Program-made: the position numbers and the translations under genes
The notes under the pieces: model-generated
Told to the model about the DNA's origin: nothing
The model's database searches: none
Seen by the model: only the letters and a program-made list of their open reading frames with translations
In this document: piece by piece, positions 4,526-7,617 of the stretch
Layout of the letters: each line of letters begins with the position of its first letter
Numbering within the stretch: position 1 is the first letter of the stretch
From: Bacteroidetes bacterium CG23_combo_of_CG06-09_8_20_14_all_32_9
GTDB taxonomy: Bacteria > Bacteroidota > Bacteroidia > Bacteroidales > GWA2-32-17
Length of the DNA stretch: 7,617 nucleotides
Reading direction: 5' to 3'
Assembly: GCA_002771395.1 (NCBI GenBank)
Contig: PCSS01000066.1
Span: 918 to 8,534 of the forward strand

Positions 4526-7483
4526 ATGAAGCGATGGTTTATTATATTATTTTTTACGGGCATAATAAGCTCTTTTTTAGGTTTTGTGGGTGTGGATATT
4601 GTTCCTGTAGATGAGACACCTGAGCGGCTGCGTATATTTGACCGTGTATCTGAAGCGTGGGCTGATTCTATTCTTGCCACTCTTACATTAGATGAAAAAA
4701 TAGGTCAACTTTTTATAGTCGCTGCACATCCCGAACGGAACCAAAAACATTGGGAAGATATTGCCGAACAGGTTTATAAATATAAAGCGGGTGGTGTTAT
4801 CTTTTTTAAATGCGGACCAATGAGATTGGCTAATATGTCCAATTATTTACAATCTTATGCTTCTGTGCCATTGTTAATGAGTATTGACGGTGAATGGGGA
4901 CTTTCCATGCGAATGGATAGTACTATGCGGTTTCCGTTGCAAATGGAGTTGGGAGCATTGCAGGATAATGGTTTAATTTATGAGATGGGAAAAGCCATTG
5001 GCAGGCAGATGAATCGTCTCGGAATTCAGGTAAATTTTGCGCCTGTACTTGATATCAACAATAATCCATTAAATCCGGTTATCAACATGCGGTCTTTTGG
5101 TGATAATAAAAAAATGGTTGCAGAAAAAGCCATTGAATATATGCGTGGATTGCAGGATATGCACGTTCTTGCAGTTGGAAAACATTTTCCCGGGCATGGA
5201 GATACACAAACCGATTCGCACCACGATTTGCCTTATATTGGCTTTTCAAAACACCATTTTGACAGTCTTGAACTTTATCCTTTTAAACAATTAATACGCA
5301 AAGGGATAGGTGGAATGATGGTTGCACATCTTGATATTCCCGCTTTGGATACTGTAAAGAACAGACCTGTAAGTTTGTCGCCAAAAGTGGTTAACGACCT
5401 TTTAAGAAAAAAAATGGGTTTTCGCGGGCTTATTTTTACCGATGCCCTTAATATGAAAGGTGTTACCAAATATTTAGAACCCGGTGAACCTGCACTTAAA
5501 GCGCTATTGGCTGGAAACGATGTGTTGCTTTATCCCGATGATGTTCCATGGGCTGTAAGACTTATTAAAGAAGCTATTGAGGATAGTGTTATTTGTGTTG
5601 AAGATATTGATGTTCACGTTAAACGGATTTTGCAGGTAAAGCATTGGGCTGGTTTAAATAAATGCCACTATGTTGATACAACAAATCTTTTAAGTGATTT
5701 ATTTACTCCTGAAGATGAAATTATTAACCGCCGTTTAAATGATGAAGCTCTTACTCTTGTAAAAAATGAGAATAATTTAATTCCATTTCAAAGGTTAGAT
5801 ACTTTAAAAATCGCCGTTTTGGCTATTGGCGATTCTGTACAAAGTGTTTTTCAGAATTATCTTGGTTTATATGCTCCTATGAGCATGTTTAATGTATGTA
5901 AAGATTTTGATAAAACGGAGATGACAAAACTTAAAGATACGCTCCGGAATTTTAATCTGATAATTATTTCGCTAAAGCAAACAAACCGATATTCATACCG
6001 TACTTTTAATTTTTCAGATCAGTCGCTTGTTTTAATTAAAAACCTTTCCGATTCTAATAATGTGGTTCTTAATTTGTTTGCCAGTCCATATAGTTTAACA
6101 AAGTTCACATCTTTTAAGAAACTCAAAGCATTATTAATTGGTTTTGACAATACACCATTACCTCAGGAATCTGCTGCCCAGCTTCTTTTTGGCGGGATTT
6201 CAGCCAAAGGACGTTTGCCGGTAAATATATCAGATAATTTTCCATATAACTTCGGCTTGGAAACAGGAAACCCAATAAGATTAAAATACTCCATCCCCGA
6301 AGAGGTTGGAATTAACAGTAAACGACTTTCACCTGTTGATTCTATTGTTAATGATGCTATTAAACAAAGAGCTATGCCAGGATGTCAGATTTTGGTTGCA
6401 AAAAAAGGAGTGGTTATATACAATAAATCTTTTGGATACTTTAATTATGATAGCACTTTTCAGGTAAATAATAACAAATTGTACGATTTGGCATCAGTTA
6501 CAAAAACAATGGCTACTACATTAGTATTAATGAATTTGTACGATAATAACAAATTTGATTTTACTAAAGAACTGGCATATTACTTTCCAAAATCCAAAGG
6601 TACTAATAAGGAATGTTTGCTTATAAAAGATATACTTACTCATCAGGCTAAACTTGTCCCGTTTATATCTTTTTACAAGAAATTAATTTCTGCCGAAAAT
6701 AAAAGAAGCGAATACTTTTCTGCTAAACCCAACAAAAATAAATCAGTTCAGGTAGCTGATAGTATGTACGTTTTAAGTACTTATACTGATTCTGTTTACA
6801 AACAAATTTTAGACTCAAAATTGCTTAATAAAGAGGAATATAAATACAGCGATTTGGGTTTTTATCTTATGCAGGCGATAATTGAAGGTATTACACATAA
6901 ATCACTGGATTTTATTGCCGATAGTATTATTTATAAACGCATTGGAGCAATAACAATGGGTTATAATCCCTTAAAAAAGTTTCCGCGTGAACAAATTGTT
7001 CCAACCGAAAAAGATACTGTTTTCAGAAAACAAATTGTTTGGGGTTATGTGCACGACCAGGGGGCTGCACTCATAGGCGGTGTTGCAGGACATGCAGGTT
7101 TGTTCTCGAATGCAAACGATGTTGCAAAAATCTGTCAAATGCTTTTGTGGGAAGGCGATTATGGTGGTATTCAATTTTTTGAACATTCTACTGTAAAAGA
7201 GTTTACATCTTGCCAGTTTTGTCCGAAAAATCGTCGTGGATTGGGTTTCGATAAGCCCGAACCTGATAAAAGTAAAGAATCGCCTGTTGTTAAACGCGCT
7301 TCTCTTAAAACATTCGGACATCAGGGTTTTACAGGTACATGCTATTGGGTTGACCCCAAAAACGATTTAATTTATATATTCCTCTCAAACCGTATTTATC
7401 CCGATGCCGAAAATAAAAAATTTAATCAACTCGGAATTCGGAATAAAGTATTAGATGTTGTTTATGATGCAATGGAGGAATAA
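4526..7483 (+). CDS. NagZ-like GH3 beta-N-acetylglucosaminidase fused to a serine beta-lactamase/AmiE-like hydrolase
   Basis: This exported two-enzyme protein has 985 residues from the favoured ATG. A signal peptide covers about residues 1-22 (MKRW, then a hydrophobic core) and has no lipobox. The family 3 glycosidase barrel (about 40-385) has KHFPGHGDTQTDSHHD (219-234). Its D230-S-H232 corresponds to the Asp-His acid/base dyad typical of NagZ, and D306 in FTDALNMKG is the expected nucleophile. A GH3 C-terminal domain follows to about 595. The rest is a class C beta-lactamase/YbbE-like serine hydrolase with S657-V-T-K660 (SxxK), Y774-S-D (YxN-like) and H932-Q-G-F-T-G (the KTG-like motif). All expected catalytic residues of both halves are present. 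The likely substrates are muropeptides: release of GlcNAc by the first half, and perhaps of peptide from MurNAc by the second. An upstream in-frame ATG at 4454 would give 1009 residues and two hydrophobic segments in a row. I prefer 4526 for its clean signal peptide and nearby promoter box. An esterase or a D-Ala peptidase remains possible for the second half. Confidence 0.9.
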   Translation: MKRWFIILFFTGIISSFLGFVGVDIVPVDETPERLRIFDRVSEAWADSILATLTLDEKIGQLFIVAAHPERNQKHWEDIAEQVYKYKAGGVIFFKCGPMRLANMSNYLQSYASVPLLMSIDGEWGLSMRMDSTMRFPLQMELGALQDNGLIYEMGKAIGRQMNRLGIQVNFAPVLDINNNPLNPVINMRSFGDNKKMVAEKAIEYMRGLQDMHVLAVGKHFPGHGDTQTDSHHDLPYIGFSKHHFDSLELYPFKQLIRKGIGGMMVAHLDIPALDTVKNRPVSLSPKVVNDLLRKKMGFRGLIFTDALNMKGVTKYLEPGEPALKALLAGNDVLLYPDDVPWAVRLIKEAIEDSVICVEDIDVHVKRILQVKHWAGLNKCHYVDTTNLLSDLFTPEDEIINRRLNDEALTLVKNENNLIPFQRLDTLKIAVLAIGDSVQSVFQNYLGLYAPMSMFNVCKDFDKTEMTKLKDTLRNFNLIIISLKQTNRYSYRTFNFSDQSLVLIKNLSDSNNVVLNLFASPYSLTKFTSFKKLKALLIGFDNTPLPQESAAQLLFGGISAKGRLPVNISDNFPYNFGLETGNPIRLKYSIPEEVGINSKRLSPVDSIVNDAIKQRAMPGCQILVAKKGVVIYNKSFGYFNYDSTFQVNNNKLYDLASVTKTMATTLVLMNLYDNNKFDFTKELAYYFPKSKGTNKECLLIKDILTHQAKLVPFISFYKKLISAENKRSEYFSAKPNKNKSVQVADSMYVLSTYTDSVYKQILDSKLLNKEEYKYSDLGFYLMQAIIEGITHKSLDFIADSIIYKRIGAITMGYNPLKKFPREQIVPTEKDTVFRKQIVWGYVHDQGAALIGGVAGHAGLFSNANDVAKICQMLLWEGDYGGIQFFEHSTVKEFTSCQFCPKNRRGLGFDKPEPDKSKESPVVKRASLKTFGHQGFTGTCYWVDPKNDLIYIFLSNRIYPDAENKKFNQLGIRNKVLDVVYDAMEE

Positions 7484-7506
7484 GTTACTAAAAAAGATGG
7501 TAACTT
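7482..7506 (+). repeat. Small hairpin overlapping the stop of the fusion gene
   Basis: AAGTTAC (7482-7488) pairs perfectly with GTAACTT (7500-7506), and a T-G wobble extends the stem to 8 pairs around a 9-base loop. A further GGTAACT lies at 7533-7539. No T-run follows, so intrinsic termination is doubtful. It may mark the 3' end of the mRNA or be chance. Confidence 0.3.
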
Positions 7507-7577
7507 CTCAATACTTGCAGATAAAAATAAAAGGTAACTATTCAGCCCATGTTCTTTTTAGCCACAGATTATATCAA

Positions 7578-7617
7578 TTTACCCCGTAGGATAATCCCAT
7601 TTCACCCCGTTAGATAA
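7578..7617 (+). repeat. Two direct copies of the TTYACCMCGTWRGATA repeat family at the window edge
   Basis: TTTACCCCGTAGGATAA (7578-7594) and TTCACCCCGTTAGATAA (7601-7617) match at 14 of 17 bases and lie 23 bases apart in the same orientation. The first differs from the copy at 451-466 at a single base. The array may continue beyond the window. No coding function is visible. The family looks like a dispersed intergenic repeat of this genome. Confidence 0.6.

Overview
The window reads as chromosomal DNA of a Bacteroidota bacterium. It is strongly A+T-rich. All three genes lack Shine-Dalgarno sequences and instead carry the Bacteroidota-type -7 element TAnnTTTG a short distance before their start codons. 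The protein architectures also fit that phylum: DUF4369/DUF5106/thioredoxin-like, and GH3 fused to a serine beta-lactamase fold. I cannot name the genus.

Layout from left to right. Positions 1-568 hold no intact gene. They contain an A/T-rich palindrome followed by a T-run (21-49), a broken C-terminal remnant of a tyrosine recombinase on the minus strand (66-198), and an imperfect inverted repeat (451-517). Next is argS on the minus strand (569-2350), encoding a complete arginyl-tRNA synthetase. A 402-base divergent gap (2351-2752) carries promoters for both flanking genes and a repeat-rich foldable block (about 2425-2586). Then comes a secreted TlpA/ResA-like thiol-disulfide protein (2753-4198). 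The next gap holds a compact element with 10-bp terminal inverted repeats enclosing eleven 8-bp repeats (4236-4359). A large exported fusion enzyme follows (about 4526-7483): a NagZ-like family 3 beta-N-acetylglucosaminidase joined to a class C beta-lactamase/YbbE(AmiE)-like serine hydrolase. The right edge (7578-7617) holds two further copies of the sequence family that makes up the inverted repeat at 451-517.

How the genes relate. argS is an independent housekeeping gene transcribed away from the other two. The thioredoxin-like protein and the GH3/beta-lactamase fusion lie on the same strand and both look exported. Each has its own promoter-like sequence and a repeat element lies between them, so I do not claim an operon. 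The fusion enzyme most likely works on muropeptides in the periplasm, removing GlcNAc and possibly the peptide.

I found no wholly new system. The points most worth a second look are the frameshifted integrase tail, the 8-bp repeat element with terminal inverted repeats, the dispersed repeat family at the two ends, and promoter evidence that moves the start of the fusion gene 72 bases downstream.
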